From: Legionella sp. 515359
Lineage (GTDB): Bacteria; Pseudomonadota; Gammaproteobacteria; Legionellales; Legionellaceae
Assembly (NCBI GenBank): GCA_025941565.1
Contig: JAPCYN010000014.1
Coordinates: 1-64,000, forward strand
Reading direction: 5' to 3'
DNA: 64,000 nt
Part shown: one piece after another, positions 1 to 8,593 of the stretch
How positions within the stretch are numbered: the stretch's first letter is position 1
How the letters are laid out: the number at the start of each line of letters is the position of its first letter
The notes under the pieces: model-generated
What the model was told of the DNA's origin: nothing
The model's input: the letters and a program-made list of their open reading frames with translations, nothing else
Databases searched by the model: none
Translations under genes and position numbers: made by a program

Positions 1-52
1 AAGCCATCACAACAGAGTTAATTTACATGAATACAGATTTAGGTGAGCTCAT

Positions 53-74
53 GTTGGGTCGAAAACGACCCAAC
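53..74. repeat. Perfect hairpin element, GTTGGGTC family copy 1
   Basis: A 9-bp perfect stem, GTTGGGTCG and CGACCCAAC, encloses an AAAA loop. The same stem with a TTTT loop occurs at 2046-2067, and shorter relatives lie at 5420-5440 and 5561-5581. It has the shape of a terminator or REP-like dispersed element. No run of T follows on the + strand, so a repeat is the safer call. Confidence 0.6.
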
Positions 75-210
75 CTATTGCTATGATATAACTTATATGT
101 AATCGCCAAGTTAAACAGGGATCTCATGGAAACATTGAATAGTATTGGATAATAAGCTTCGGTACTATGATAATGAATATCTTCATAATTACAAATATCA
201 CACCATGTTA

Positions 211-278
211 ATATCAAATGATACCATGTTTGAGTTAATATCATTTGATATTAAGTATAAATTGATATCAATTGATAT
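211..278. promoter_or_regulatory. Three evenly spaced operator palindromes upstream of hipT
   Basis: Three copies of the dyad ATATCA-N2-TGATAT lie at 211-224 (last base mismatched), 238-251 (perfect arms) and 265-278 (the perfect 14-bp palindrome ATATCAATTGATAT). Their centres are exactly 27 bp apart. The third copy overlaps the probable promoter. By analogy with HipB-type autoregulation, these are probably operators for the HTH antitoxin encoded at 1213-1896. Confidence 0.7.
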
Positions 279-290
279 TGAAACTATACT
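263..290 (+). promoter_or_regulatory. Probable sigma-70 promoter of the hip module
   Basis: A -35-like TTGATA (263-268) and a -10-like TATACT (285-290) are separated by 16 bp and lie 34 bp upstream of the kinase ATG. The -35 box is part of the third operator, so repressor binding would block RNA polymerase directly. Confidence 0.5.
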
Positions 291-323
291 TAAAAATATT
301 AATTGCTGAGTATAGGTATTTAA

Positions 324-1223
324 ATGCAGTGTCTAAAGTGTCTCAAGGAAATCGAGGATTCTACATCCGAGCATTATGGATTACATTCTGATTGCTTTAA
401 AGAATGGTTTAATGTTGCTGAAACTGAAAAATTCACTGGGCTACAGAGGAGACATAGTTCATCATTAGAAAGTCCCAACAGTAATTCAAAGCAAAATAAC
501 AGTTTTTTCCACGGCAAATTCAAAAAGTACTCTGCCAGCCTTGCTGGTAATTCATACATCTTAAAAATGAGACAAGATGATGCACCGGAATTACCTGAAG
601 TTGAGTATTTGTGCAATCAAATTGGAAGGGAATTGAGTATTCCTGTAGCAGAATTTTATTACATTGACTTTTATGGTGATAAAACGTTTGTCACTAAGAA
701 TTTTATAAAACAAGATTCTCCAATTGACCTTCAGCATATTTATCATTTCCGCTCTGATGAAGATCATAGTTGTGAAGGACTTATCAATGCAATTTCCAAA
801 GAGACAGGTAGGCCCTTAGATACTCGAATTTTTATCAATACTTTATTGTTTGATGCACTTATTGGTAATCATGATCGTCATGGTAGAAATCTTGCATTTA
901 TTGTAACATCTTCGAGTACAAAGCTTTCCCCAATTTACGATAATGTATCCTATTTAAGTCTTGAAACAGGTCCAATGCTACAAGCTGATTTTAACCCGAC
1001 TGGTAGAATTAGCACAAAAGAAATGTTTGAACCAAGTATGATTGACTATGTGCGCGAGTTTAAAAGATTGGGATTTCAAGCAGAAATCGATAACTTCTAC
1101 AAACGGCTCTCAATATCTAGAATTAATCAATTAATAAACGATAGTTTCTGTAGTAAGTTAATGAAACAAGCTATCAATCGCCTTATTCAAAAGAGATTTG
1201 AGGAGTTTGAAAATGCGAGATAA
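324..1223 (+). CDS. hipT: HipT/HipA-family Ser/Thr kinase toxin with N-terminal zinc-ribbon-like motif
   Basis: This 299-residue protein matches the C-terminal kinase core of HipA. The signature GNHDRHGRN holds the catalytic Asp (about D184) and N189, and PIYDN gives the metal-binding Asp (D206); K81 is a candidate ATP lysine. A Ser-rich loop (about residues 61-76) resembles the HipT phospho-serine gate. The N-terminus has CxxC-x14-HxxC (C3, C6, H21, C24), a zinc-ribbon or treble-clef pattern. The HipA N-terminal subdomain is missing here but appears to be encoded by the next gene, which overlaps by 11 bp. Known HipT/HipA kinases phosphorylate aminoacyl-tRNA synthetases and stop translation; that target is inferred here. 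Confidence 0.82.
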   Translation: MQCLKCLKEIEDSTSEHYGLHSDCFKEWFNVAETEKFTGLQRRHSSSLESPNSNSKQNNSFFHGKFKKYSASLAGNSYILKMRQDDAPELPEVEYLCNQIGRELSIPVAEFYYIDFYGDKTFVTKNFIKQDSPIDLQHIYHFRSDEDHSCEGLINAISKETGRPLDTRIFINTLLFDALIGNHDRHGRNLAFIVTSSSTKLSPIYDNVSYLSLETGPMLQADFNPTGRISTKEMFEPSMIDYVREFKRLGFQAEIDNFYKRLSISRINQLINDSFCSKLMKQAINRLIQKRFEEFENAR

Positions 1224-1896
1224 TTTGAAACTAAGCCAAGACAAACTCAATATATTTCATGAGGGAAGAAAAAGAAGGGTTTTTGTTGGCGAGTTGATTT
1301 ACAACAACGAACAGGAAAGTTATGAATTAATCTATGATGAAAGTTACGTCTATTCGGATACTGCCATTCCATTAGGACCAGAGTTGGATTTGTTTCAATT
1401 GCATCACCGTTCTGAAAAAGGAAAATTATTTAAATCATTACTGGATAGAATTCCATCAAAAGAAAATCCAGCCTACAAAGATTATTGCGCGTCTCAAGGC
1501 ATTTCACCAGATGAGCAAAACCCTATTATTTTGCTTGGCTCAATTGGTAAACGTGGCCCATCAAGTTTTATTTTTGAGCCAGTCTTCTATAGTTCTTTTA
1601 CAAAAGAAGATATAAAAAAATTAAGAAATGAAATAGGTCTTACTCAACATGACTTAGCCAAGGTCTTGGATATTAGCATCGCGACGCTGGGACGGATAGA
1701 AACAGGTACAAGTGATGATGAAAATACCATAAAAAGGATAGAAATTTTCTTTAAGTTTCCAAATGTAGCTCTTTGGCAATTAAAGCAAACTGGAGGCTGG
1801 CTTCACAATGAGGTGCTTACAAAGCTTATTCATTATTTCAATGATATAAAATTAGAAAATCATAGAAAAGACGCTCTTTTAATAGACCATGACTAG
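1213..1896 (+). CDS. Fused HipS-like and HipB-like antitoxin (HTH)
   Basis: This 227-residue protein has an N-terminal region (about 15-120) that resembles the HipA N-subdomain-1/HipS fold: RRVFVGEL, IPLGPELDLF, LLDRIPSKENPAY, LGSIGKRGPSSFIFEP. A Cro/C1-type helix-turn-helix follows (about 125-180, with LRNEIGLTQHDLAKVLDIS and LGRIETG). The ATG at 1213 was chosen because AGGAG (1201-1205) precedes it by 7 bp; a TTG further upstream has no such site. In described HipBST systems hipB, hipS and hipT are separate genes with the antitoxin first. Here S and B are fused and follow the toxin. It probably neutralises the kinase and represses the operators at 211-278. Confidence 0.75.
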   Translation: MRDNLKLSQDKLNIFHEGRKRRVFVGELIYNNEQESYELIYDESYVYSDTAIPLGPELDLFQLHHRSEKGKLFKSLLDRIPSKENPAYKDYCASQGISPDEQNPIILLGSIGKRGPSSFIFEPVFYSSFTKEDIKKLRNEIGLTQHDLAKVLDISIATLGRIETGTSDDENTIKRIEIFFKFPNVALWQLKQTGGWLHNEVLTKLIHYFNDIKLENHRKDALLIDHD

Positions 1897-2045
1897 GACT
1901 GGCATTACACATCAAACCTTCGGTATTCGCGAACAACAAAAACTAATTGGTGCAAAATGCAGCCAAAAAACCCCATTATATAAAATGTTCCCAGTACCCC
2001 AGACAATAAAAGTAAGGCAGGAACAGCACTAGTCCAGCAAGATAG

Positions 2046-2067
2046 GTTGGGTCGTTTTCGACCCAAC
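2046..2067. repeat. Perfect hairpin element, GTTGGGTC family copy 2
   Basis: A 9-bp stem, GTTGGGTCG and CGACCCAAC, encloses a TTTT loop; it is the reverse complement of the element at 53-74. It sits between the convergent hip antitoxin gene and the antiporter gene, ending 3 bp before the latter's stop codon, so it could also act as a terminator for either. Confidence 0.6.
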
Positions 2068-2070
2068 TTA

Positions 2071-3438
2071 CTAAGCAAACTCAGATTTGCCTGAAAATTC
2101 TGATTTACGATACCTTGGATGGGATTTCACATGCCAGAGTGGAAGCATCAAAAAAAATGGAATCAAGCAGCAAATAAACAATGTGAGGAAGAAACTATCC
2201 CAGCCGTAATTTTTGATAATTGCTCCCAAAGGAGCACCAGCCAGAACAGCACCTAAACAATAAGCAAAAAATCCGGCAAAGCCCGTTGCGGTCGCCGCTG
2301 CTTTTTTATGTGCTAACTCCGCACACGCCATACCAATCATCATTTGTGGTCCGAAGATAAAAAATCCAAAGAAAAAAAGAAACAAAGAATCGAGGAATGG
2401 TGTATATCCCTTAGTCCACATAAATAGCAACAAAGTAGCAAATACACCTGCGGTAAAGAGCACATTGATTGGATTGCGTTTCCCTTGAAATATTTTATCA
2501 GACAGCCAACCGGCAACCAGACTTCCAAAAAAACCACCCACCTCAAACCATATGACACAACTACCTGCTGTGATTAAGGAATAATCCTTCACTTCCGTTA
2601 AGTACATCATGCTCCAATCATTAAGGGCCGTTCGGACAATGTAAATAAACAAATAAGAAATGGACAGTATCCAAATATATGGATTGCTTAACACATAATT
2701 CCAAAGAATTTCTTTAACTGAGAGTTCTGTTTTTTCTTGGTGGTGATTTGCTGAACCAGAAAAATCTTTCTTATATTGCTCTATTGCAGGTAATCCAAGC
2801 GACTGCGGAGTATCTCTTAAACGATTGATTAAAAAAACACCTCCTAATATGCAGATGATCCCAGGCACAAACATGGCTGAACGCCAGCCGAAATACTGCG
2901 CGCACATCGCAACAATCAATGGAATTAATGCACCTCCAACGTTATGTGATGTATTCCAAATACTCCACCAACGACCGCGTTCGGATTGAGAATACCAATG
3001 TGTTAATAATTTAGTACATCCTGGCCATCCCCACCCTTGAAACCAACCATTCAATCCCCAAAAAATAGCAAATAACCACCAGGTAGAAGACAATCCAAAC
3101 AAAATATTAGCAACACCCGTCAAAATTAGCCCAATCGCCATTAAATAACGAGGATTTGACTTATCGCCAAGAATTCCACTCAAAAATTTGCTGATGCCAT
3201 AACTTAAGCTCAAAATGCTCGCAATCATTCCCAGTTCAGTTTTGGTCATCCCCAAGGTGCTTTGTAATGCAGGCATCGCGAAGGTAAAACTTTTTCGCGT
3301 AAAATAAAACAAAACATACCCTATATACATGGCATAAAAGGTGCGAATACGCCAATAACGATATTGCCGTTCAACAATGGTTTTATCCTGAATTTCATTA
3401 AGATAAGGAGCAGGTTTTAGAAAAGTCAAAAATGCCAT
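2071..3438 (-). CDS. uhpC: MFS organophosphate:phosphate antiporter, UhpC-like
   Basis: This 455-residue protein has about 12 membrane segments and strong family landmarks near the N-terminus: ERQYRYWRIRTFYAMY, GYVLFYFTRKSF, SYGISKFLSGILGD, ERGRWWSIWNTSHNVGGA and LRDTPQSLGLP. These match the UhpC/UhpT/GlpT group, closest to UhpC as I recall it. The family exchanges sugar phosphates for phosphate across the inner membrane, or senses them. No uhpAB two-component genes are adjacent, so transport is likelier than the Enterobacteria-style sensor role. It is a single gene, convergent with the hip module and divergent from the membrane protein gene at 3621. Confidence 0.78.
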   Translation of the reverse strand: MAFLTFLKPAPYLNEIQDKTIVERQYRYWRIRTFYAMYIGYVLFYFTRKSFTFAMPALQSTLGMTKTELGMIASILSLSYGISKFLSGILGDKSNPRYLMAIGLILTGVANILFGLSSTWWLFAIFWGLNGWFQGWGWPGCTKLLTHWYSQSERGRWWSIWNTSHNVGGALIPLIVAMCAQYFGWRSAMFVPGIICILGGVFLINRLRDTPQSLGLPAIEQYKKDFSGSANHHQEKTELSVKEILWNYVLSNPYIWILSISYLFIYIVRTALNDWSMMYLTEVKDYSLITAGSCVIWFEVGGFFGSLVAGWLSDKIFQGKRNPINVLFTAGVFATLLLFMWTKGYTPFLDSLFLFFFGFFIFGPQMMIGMACAELAHKKAAATATGFAGFFAYCLGAVLAGAPLGAIIKNYGWDSFFLTLFICCLIPFFLMLPLWHVKSHPRYRKSEFSGKSEFA

Positions 3439-3620
3439 GATTGTCCATCATCATGATGAAAAAATAAGATTAGAATGTAACTCGCAAAGTATGTCAAATC
3501 ATTTCTAATGAAAAATGATAGCGGTATCATTTCTATTGATAATTATTTAAAAATTTAAATGGAATTCTTGTGAAATTATAAATAAGCTACATGATTTGCA
3601 TTAAAAAGGAATTTGTCGGA

Positions 3621-5270
3621 ATGAACGAAATAGTTAGTTTATTAGAACAAGATCAAATCGATTTTTCTATTCATAAACGTCCTGAAGTCATAATGGTTTT
3701 AAGAAGAAAATTTCGTACTCAAAAAAATTGGATTATTGCTTCTTTCAACCAATATCAATTTACCGAAAAAGAATCGCAAAAAGTCCAACAAGCCATTCTA
3801 AATGGGGATCTTCGAATAACAGATCTTCTAAAACGTCCGTTTTCCCACTATTTTTGGAGTTTCCTTACCTTTAAGTGGGGAGAGATACTTTCGGGTGGAA
3901 AAAGATTAGCTAAGCAAGAGGTCTTACAAATTGCTACCTACTCTAGCAATGGCCAAGAATTTGCAAGAACCCCCATTCAAAATAGAGACAGGCTGATAAA
4001 AGGAGTGCCATTAGTCATTGGTAAAGTCATTACCTCCATGGCGCTTTGTATGGTATTTTGCCTGGGATTATTAAGTACATTAGGAGCTCCCTTTGGCATT
4101 AGCCTCGGCTTAGCAATCGTACTTTCCTTATGTAACGGAACAGTGTGTTTATTAAGTCGTGGGCAAGCCATGCTTGATAGTGCAGGCTTTCAACCTCAAA
4201 AACAAAAAACGTTTAAGACTCCTGAAGAAAATATAAAAGAAAAAACGATATTCGATAGAGGTCAGAAATTATTTTTTGGTATCGTGACCTTGTTGGCATG
4301 TATTTCTGCGGGCATTTCTGGATATGCTGGTCTTGTTGGACTGCTGACTTTTTTGGGGGCAGGTATGCTCGCCTCTAATCCTCTGGTTTTGGCAGTTACG
4401 ATTGGGTTATCCGTGATTGCAGCGATTTCTTTTTATTCGTTTCAAGCTGTAGGCATACGTGAAAATTATACAAAATTTAAAAATCTTTTTATTGAAGATT
4501 ATAAAAAACCTTATGGTCTTTTGCGATGTGTCTTATTAGGAATCGTAAGTACACTCTTTTTAGCTGTTTATGCGACGTTAACCTGGTTTACTACTGTATC
4601 AGGGGTTAATAAGCTTTTTAATGCCTTAGGTGTGACTCCTGGTACCCTTTTAGCACATGTTATTGCTATGATATGTACTTCGACAACCATGGTGGTTAAT
4701 ACTTTTTCACAAGTATATAAAGTCTTTAACCCGAAAACGTATATCGATCTAAAAGAAAAATTTGAATCAATATATCAACCACCGGAAGAAAACCAAACAA
4801 AAGCACAAAAAATAAAGCATGGAGCCATCAATATGCTCAAATTATTTGCTTTGATAGGTGACTCTCTTGCTTATTCTGTTGCCGGTGGAATCCGAAGCGG
4901 AATTCATGTTGGTGAAACGCTGGGAGAAGCAATAGGGGCTCAACTTGCATTAACCATCACCATGGCAATATTGTCTCCAGTCGTTTTAGTATTCGTATCG
5001 ATAGCTTTTACTTGGCCTAGCGTTTTTCATAGAAAAAAATCGACTCAATCTCCTTCAGAGATGGAGAAGCCATTGATAGAAAAAATGAGTCCAAGCCATA
5101 CTCCAGATACACTTCAAAAGTGTACTCTGTTACCAACATCAGGAAAATCTCCCAAACCTAATAATTCTAAAATGAGGCAAGCTGGACTAAGATTTTTTGA
5201 TGAGAGGTCGAGTGAAGAGGATATTCTTAAGCCCAATTGTAGCCCTACTTTAAAGACAAACTCACTATAA
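3621..5270 (+). CDS. Multi-pass membrane protein, effector candidate
   Basis: This 549-residue protein is not recognised. After a charged N-terminal region (about 1-110), hydrophobic segments occur at roughly 125-175, 215-275, 300-375 and 400-480. The hydrophilic tail ends with an acidic, Ser/Thr-rich stretch (FFDERSSEEDILKP) like the E-block signals of Dot/Icm substrates. The ATG at 3621 was chosen over one at 3591 because AAGGA lies about 10 bp upstream of it. No catalytic motif is visible. Translocation is inference. Confidence 0.6.
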   Translation: MNEIVSLLEQDQIDFSIHKRPEVIMVLRRKFRTQKNWIIASFNQYQFTEKESQKVQQAILNGDLRITDLLKRPFSHYFWSFLTFKWGEILSGGKRLAKQEVLQIATYSSNGQEFARTPIQNRDRLIKGVPLVIGKVITSMALCMVFCLGLLSTLGAPFGISLGLAIVLSLCNGTVCLLSRGQAMLDSAGFQPQKQKTFKTPEENIKEKTIFDRGQKLFFGIVTLLACISAGISGYAGLVGLLTFLGAGMLASNPLVLAVTIGLSVIAAISFYSFQAVGIRENYTKFKNLFIEDYKKPYGLLRCVLLGIVSTLFLAVYATLTWFTTVSGVNKLFNALGVTPGTLLAHVIAMICTSTTMVVNTFSQVYKVFNPKTYIDLKEKFESIYQPPEENQTKAQKIKHGAINMLKLFALIGDSLAYSVAGGIRSGIHVGETLGEAIGAQLALTITMAILSPVVLVFVSIAFTWPSVFHRKKSTQSPSEMEKPLIEKMSPSHTPDTLQKCTLLPTSGKSPKPNNSKMRQAGLRFFDERSSEEDILKPNCSPTLKTNSL

Positions 5271-5419
5271 ATAATGTATTGGAGGCGGGCAAGGCATTGC
5301 TCTGGCATCGGAGTCCATGGTCATTAAAGTATGAGTGATTTAATATGCTTCAAATACTCAATTCCAATGAGTGCATTAAATGCTCGCCACAGCTGTGAGA
5401 GTATATAGCAAGTAGCAAG

Positions 5420-5440
5420 GTTGGGTCTTTTAGGCCCAAC
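5420..5440. repeat. Imperfect hairpin, GTTGGGTC family copy 3
   Basis: GTTGGGTC, a TTTTA loop and GGCCCAAC form a stem with one G:U pair. It lies in the roughly 400-bp non-coding gap 5271-5672, about 120 bp before a fourth copy. I see no gene in the rest of that gap. Confidence 0.45.
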
Positions 5441-5560
5441 AAAATCCCTCAATTACTCCTCAAATTTTTTATTCTGCGATATTCCACTGGTTATGGCTTC
5501 TTTGATAATTTCCTTGAATTCTCCTTATATAGCTTTTAGGTGCTTCAGGAAATATTTTTT

Positions 5561-5581
5561 GTTGGGTCTAAAAGACCCAAA
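5561..5581. repeat. Hairpin, GTTGGGTC family copy 4
   Basis: TTGGGTC and GACCCAA pair around a TAAAA loop, preceded by a run of T. It lies about 90 bp upstream of the F-box/CaaX gene. Confidence 0.45.
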
Positions 5582-5672
5582 CTACTTGCCATTATAAGCA
5601 CTGTGCAATTATCAGTCATTATGGTAGCATTTGCCACTTAAAAAAATGCAACAGTTCCTGAATGGTGGACTA

Positions 5673-6443
5673 ATGAAAACAACTACAATGTTAACATCCG
5701 ACTCTATAAATCCTTTTGACAACTTGCCGAATGAAATACTGCAATATTTGCTTCGTTTTACCAATCATCACGGCATGTTAGTGTGCAAACGCTTCCTGGA
5801 AGCTGATGGAGAAGTAACCAAAAATGAAGCACAAGAGTTATTCAATAACTACCTAATAACAAGAACGATACACTTTGACTCAGTAAACCCTTTAAGGATA
5901 ATTCATCTTATAACTGTTTTTGCGTTTAATGAATTACCTAAAATATCAGATCCAAACGAAAAAATAGCCAGTATCGGTATCTTATTATTACAATTGTATG
6001 AAGTGCTTTTTTTCTATACCAACCATAACCAGATTGAATTTACACTTCCACGCGAACCCGACATACTAGCAAATTCAGCATTGGTAGTTTCTTATTTTAT
6101 TACTTCTAATGATGAGAGTGATTCACTAAGAACCTCTATTACACAACAAGACATTAATACGATCAAAGACGATGTGAGTAATATGCTGATTTTTCTTACT
6201 GACACAAATCCAGAAAAAAACATCGAAACATGTTATTTTAATGAAGTGGTTACAGGTATGATGCAAAATTTCAAAGCAGGCATGAAGCATGCCATCGATA
6301 ATACATCTGGCTGTAATTTACGCTTTTTCAGCTTTACCACTACGGAAAATAAAGCGCAGATGATTTTACGCTTGATGGATCAGTGTGCTTTTATACTTGA
6401 AAACCAGCTAATTAAACCTCAGCCAAGTTGCATCCTGTTTTAA
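5673..6443 (+). CDS. F-box protein with C-terminal CaaX prenylation motif, effector candidate
   Basis: This 256-residue protein carries an F-box-like segment close to the N-terminus (about residues 11-40: NPFDNLPNEILQYLLRF, then a conserved-looking VCKRF). In eukaryotes that segment binds Skp1 in SCF ubiquitin ligases. The protein ends in CILF, a CaaX box whose terminal F fits geranylgeranylation by host GGTase I. The AnkB effector of L. pneumophila combines the same two eukaryotic features. The middle is alpha-helical without ankyrin repeats. The ATG at 5673 is preferred over TTG 5631 because a GGTGGA element precedes it. Ubiquitin-ligase recruitment at a host membrane is inference. Confidence 0.7.
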   Translation: MKTTTMLTSDSINPFDNLPNEILQYLLRFTNHHGMLVCKRFLEADGEVTKNEAQELFNNYLITRTIHFDSVNPLRIIHLITVFAFNELPKISDPNEKIASIGILLLQLYEVLFFYTNHNQIEFTLPREPDILANSALVVSYFITSNDESDSLRTSITQQDINTIKDDVSNMLIFLTDTNPEKNIETCYFNEVVTGMMQNFKAGMKHAIDNTSGCNLRFFSFTTTENKAQMILRLMDQCAFILENQLIKPQPSCILF

Positions 6444-6483
6444 TCCTGTCTTTTTAATTCAATCAGCAAGCAATGAAATGGAC

Positions 6484-7329
6484 TCATCCTCCCATTTTTG
6501 GCGTCTCAATTGATTGCTCTATTGTCGTTTGTAATTCTTTTTCTTTGGAAAAGAAGGTTCGATATAGAGGTTTTATACCGAGACTTAAAACGTCTGTAAG
6601 CTTTTGAAGGAAAGGCCTTTCAGCCCAATCTGGTTTATTATCAAGACATTTTTTAATTTGACTCGTTGCAAATTTTACATCGTTTTCATCTAACTTTTCT
6701 TTACCTTGTATCCTTGCTCCTAAATCTAGAAGAGCCTGATATCTAGTAACCATCTTTTGTATTATTGGAGGCGTATCTTCCGGCATTTCCTTTGGTAGCG
6801 GGATCTCTACTCCATTCTCTCTTAATTTATTTTCGAGATAGTTTTCGTACTTTGGAAGAGTTTCACTTAAAACTGACATTATATGATCTGCTTGTATGGC
6901 TTTTGCTAATGTAAGCATCCTAATATGCAAACCAGCCCAAGCTTGTTTAGACGGCTTAGAAATGGCCTCAAGTAACATTATTTTGCGTTGTAAATCCAGT
7001 ACTTGTGGGTGATCTTTAAATGCATCAAATACTATAGGATTAACATCCTCAGTGCCAATACTGCTGAGTTCAGCATCACATGAAGTTTGTTTTCTACTTG
7101 CTTTGTTTATCGCAGCCATATAGGAAGCGGCCGCGGTGAGCTGGGCAACATTTATATATAAATTTTCAACCTCAGTCACATTCTGAATATCCAATTTTTT
7201 TATTTTCTTCATGATTTGATTTTTAGCATCTTCAAACATTAGGTGGGCATTTTGTTCATTAACCTTATTAGATGATTCATCTTTCAATCTTGTAAACTCA
7301 TCATAGTCCCGTTCTATTCCGCGCACCAT
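6484..7329 (-). CDS. Unknown helical protein, possible effector
   Basis: This 281-residue protein is not recognised. It is hydrophilic and predicted helical, rich in K, E, L and A, with no signal peptide or membrane segment. It ends KELQTTIEQSIETPKMGG. The ATG at 7329 was chosen because GGAG (plus-strand 7336-7339) lies 6 bp upstream; a TTG at 7341 overlaps that site. It is convergent with the F-box/CaaX gene. An effector role is only suggested by neighbourhood and by the polar C-terminus. Confidence 0.55.
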   Translation of the reverse strand: MVRGIERDYDEFTRLKDESSNKVNEQNAHLMFEDAKNQIMKKIKKLDIQNVTEVENLYINVAQLTAAASYMAAINKASRKQTSCDAELSSIGTEDVNPIVFDAFKDHPQVLDLQRKIMLLEAISKPSKQAWAGLHIRMLTLAKAIQADHIMSVLSETLPKYENYLENKLRENGVEIPLPKEMPEDTPPIIQKMVTRYQALLDLGARIQGKEKLDENDVKFATSQIKKCLDNKPDWAERPFLQKLTDVLSLGIKPLYRTFFSKEKELQTTIEQSIETPKMGG

Positions 7330-7744
7330 AATTAACTCCAATTAATACTTCATGAGTTAATTATATACTTATTTTAATATTTTTACACAAACTGTTTTTT
7401 TGTTGAATATTCATGTTTTGTTGTGTCTTTCAAGAATAATAATGATAAAATTATTACTAAGAAATTTTTAAACAAGCATCGATCGGGACCTGATATTTCA
7501 TCTTGCACCCCAAGGCTTTAATTGCTGTATATCCGACTTAATGGATCAATAAGCGCCACCAGATGCTATCGAAGAGTAATCATTTCTGGTGCCTGTTCTT
7601 TTGTACGGTCGATCTGCAAAACAGAAAAAGTAAACTGCCCTCTGAGCACACTCACAAGTTACATTTTGTATTGAAGCTCGTCCTACTCTCTGAGAGTACC
7701 TGAAGAAGATGGAAATTATTCTTAACGCGGGAATTCGATCCCCT
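7330..7744. other. Non-coding gap before tspO
   Basis: About 415 bp with no convincing gene. A 73-codon minus-strand frame (7546-7767) overlaps the tspO end and has odd composition. A TTCGATCCCC stretch near 7734 looks like a tRNA T-arm, but no full cloverleaf can be built around it. Confidence 0.4.
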
Positions 7745-8218
7745 CTAATTGAGTACCCATATCGCATAATTTAAGTACGTTGCAAAAAGCAACCAAATAA
7801 AATAAGGAGTAAGCAATAAACTTATTCCCTTTTTCTTATTTTTAATTGAATAAATGGTAAAAAATGTTAAAGAAGTCAGTATCACAATCCAGATTAAACT
7901 AAAACCAATCCAATGTAATTGAAAAAAAAGTGGCGTCCATGCCCAATTCATCAAAAGTTGGCTCATGTATAAATATATGGCAGGACGCATCTCGATATTT
8001 TCCCGCTGTCGCCAAAGTGCCCATCCGGAAACTGCAAGAAGCACATATAAAATTGACCAGACAATGGAGAATACCCATCCAGGAGGGGTTAGCGTTGATT
8101 TATTAAGCCCCTCATACCAGGAATGAATATTGGCCTGCGTCAATAACCCTAAAGAAAATCCTATGACTTCAAAAGTAACAATCCAAACAGTCAGTTTAAT
8201 CCAGTCATTTTTGTTCAA
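7745..8218 (-). CDS. tspO: TspO/MBR family tryptophan-rich sensory membrane protein
   Basis: This 157-residue, five-helix membrane protein has family landmarks: WYEGLNKSTLTPPGWVFSIVWSILY, with the conserved P-P-x-W-x-F core, WALWRQ, and a Trp/Asn-rich helix (LLMNWAWTPLFF). TspO proteins bind porphyrins and cholesterol-like ligands in the outer or inner membrane and act in stress signalling. The length is normal. It stands alone, divergent from the PEP carboxylase gene. Confidence 0.88.
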   Translation of the reverse strand: MNKNDWIKLTVWIVTFEVIGFSLGLLTQANIHSWYEGLNKSTLTPPGWVFSIVWSILYVLLAVSGWALWRQRENIEMRPAIYLYMSQLLMNWAWTPLFFQLHWIGFSLIWIVILTSLTFFTIYSIKNKKKGISLLLTPYFIWLLFATYLNYAIWVLN

Positions 8219-8593
8219 ATTCTCTCTCCCTATTTGCTTTGTGTTAGCCTCTCACGAAATAAAAAGTAGTGCAAATACGCGGTTAAGTTGTCTTTTAAGA
8301 TAGGCTGATAAGCCCAGAAAAACCATCTGGAATTATTTAAATAAAGTAACTAAAATCAGTTATAAATCATGAAAATAAATATAAAAGAGAGTGCGCTTTT
8401 GAGTCCAGCCTACGCTTGCTTAAAAAACATTGGGGATGCAATAATGCATTTAGCCTCTTGGATTTGGTGATAACAAATAAGAATCATCGGGCCATGGTCC
8501 CGACCTACACGTGCAATCGGGGTTAGATCACGAGCGGAAGGCGATCCGCTTGCAGAGACTTTCTGGACACCCTCTTTGAAATCGGAGTTTTCG
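8219..8593. other. Intergenic region between tspO and ppc
   Basis: About 375 bp that must hold the divergent promoters of tspO and ppc. I found no clear -35/-10 pair. A 33-codon frame starting near 8369 has no convincing coding signal. Confidence 0.35.

Noticed and set aside
23-244. Minus-strand frame of 73 codons upstream of hipT
   Set aside because: It overlaps the hairpin at 53-74 and the operators, has no ribosome site, and has low-complexity Tyr/His/Ile composition.
7546-7767. Minus-strand frame of 73 codons and a TTCGATCCCC tRNA-like stretch
   Set aside because: The frame overlaps tspO and lacks a ribosome site. No acceptor, D or anticodon stems can be matched around the T-arm-like sequence.
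8369-8470. 33-codon frame between tspO and ppc
   Set aside because: No ribosome site, no family, and chance open frames of this size are common in AT-rich DNA.
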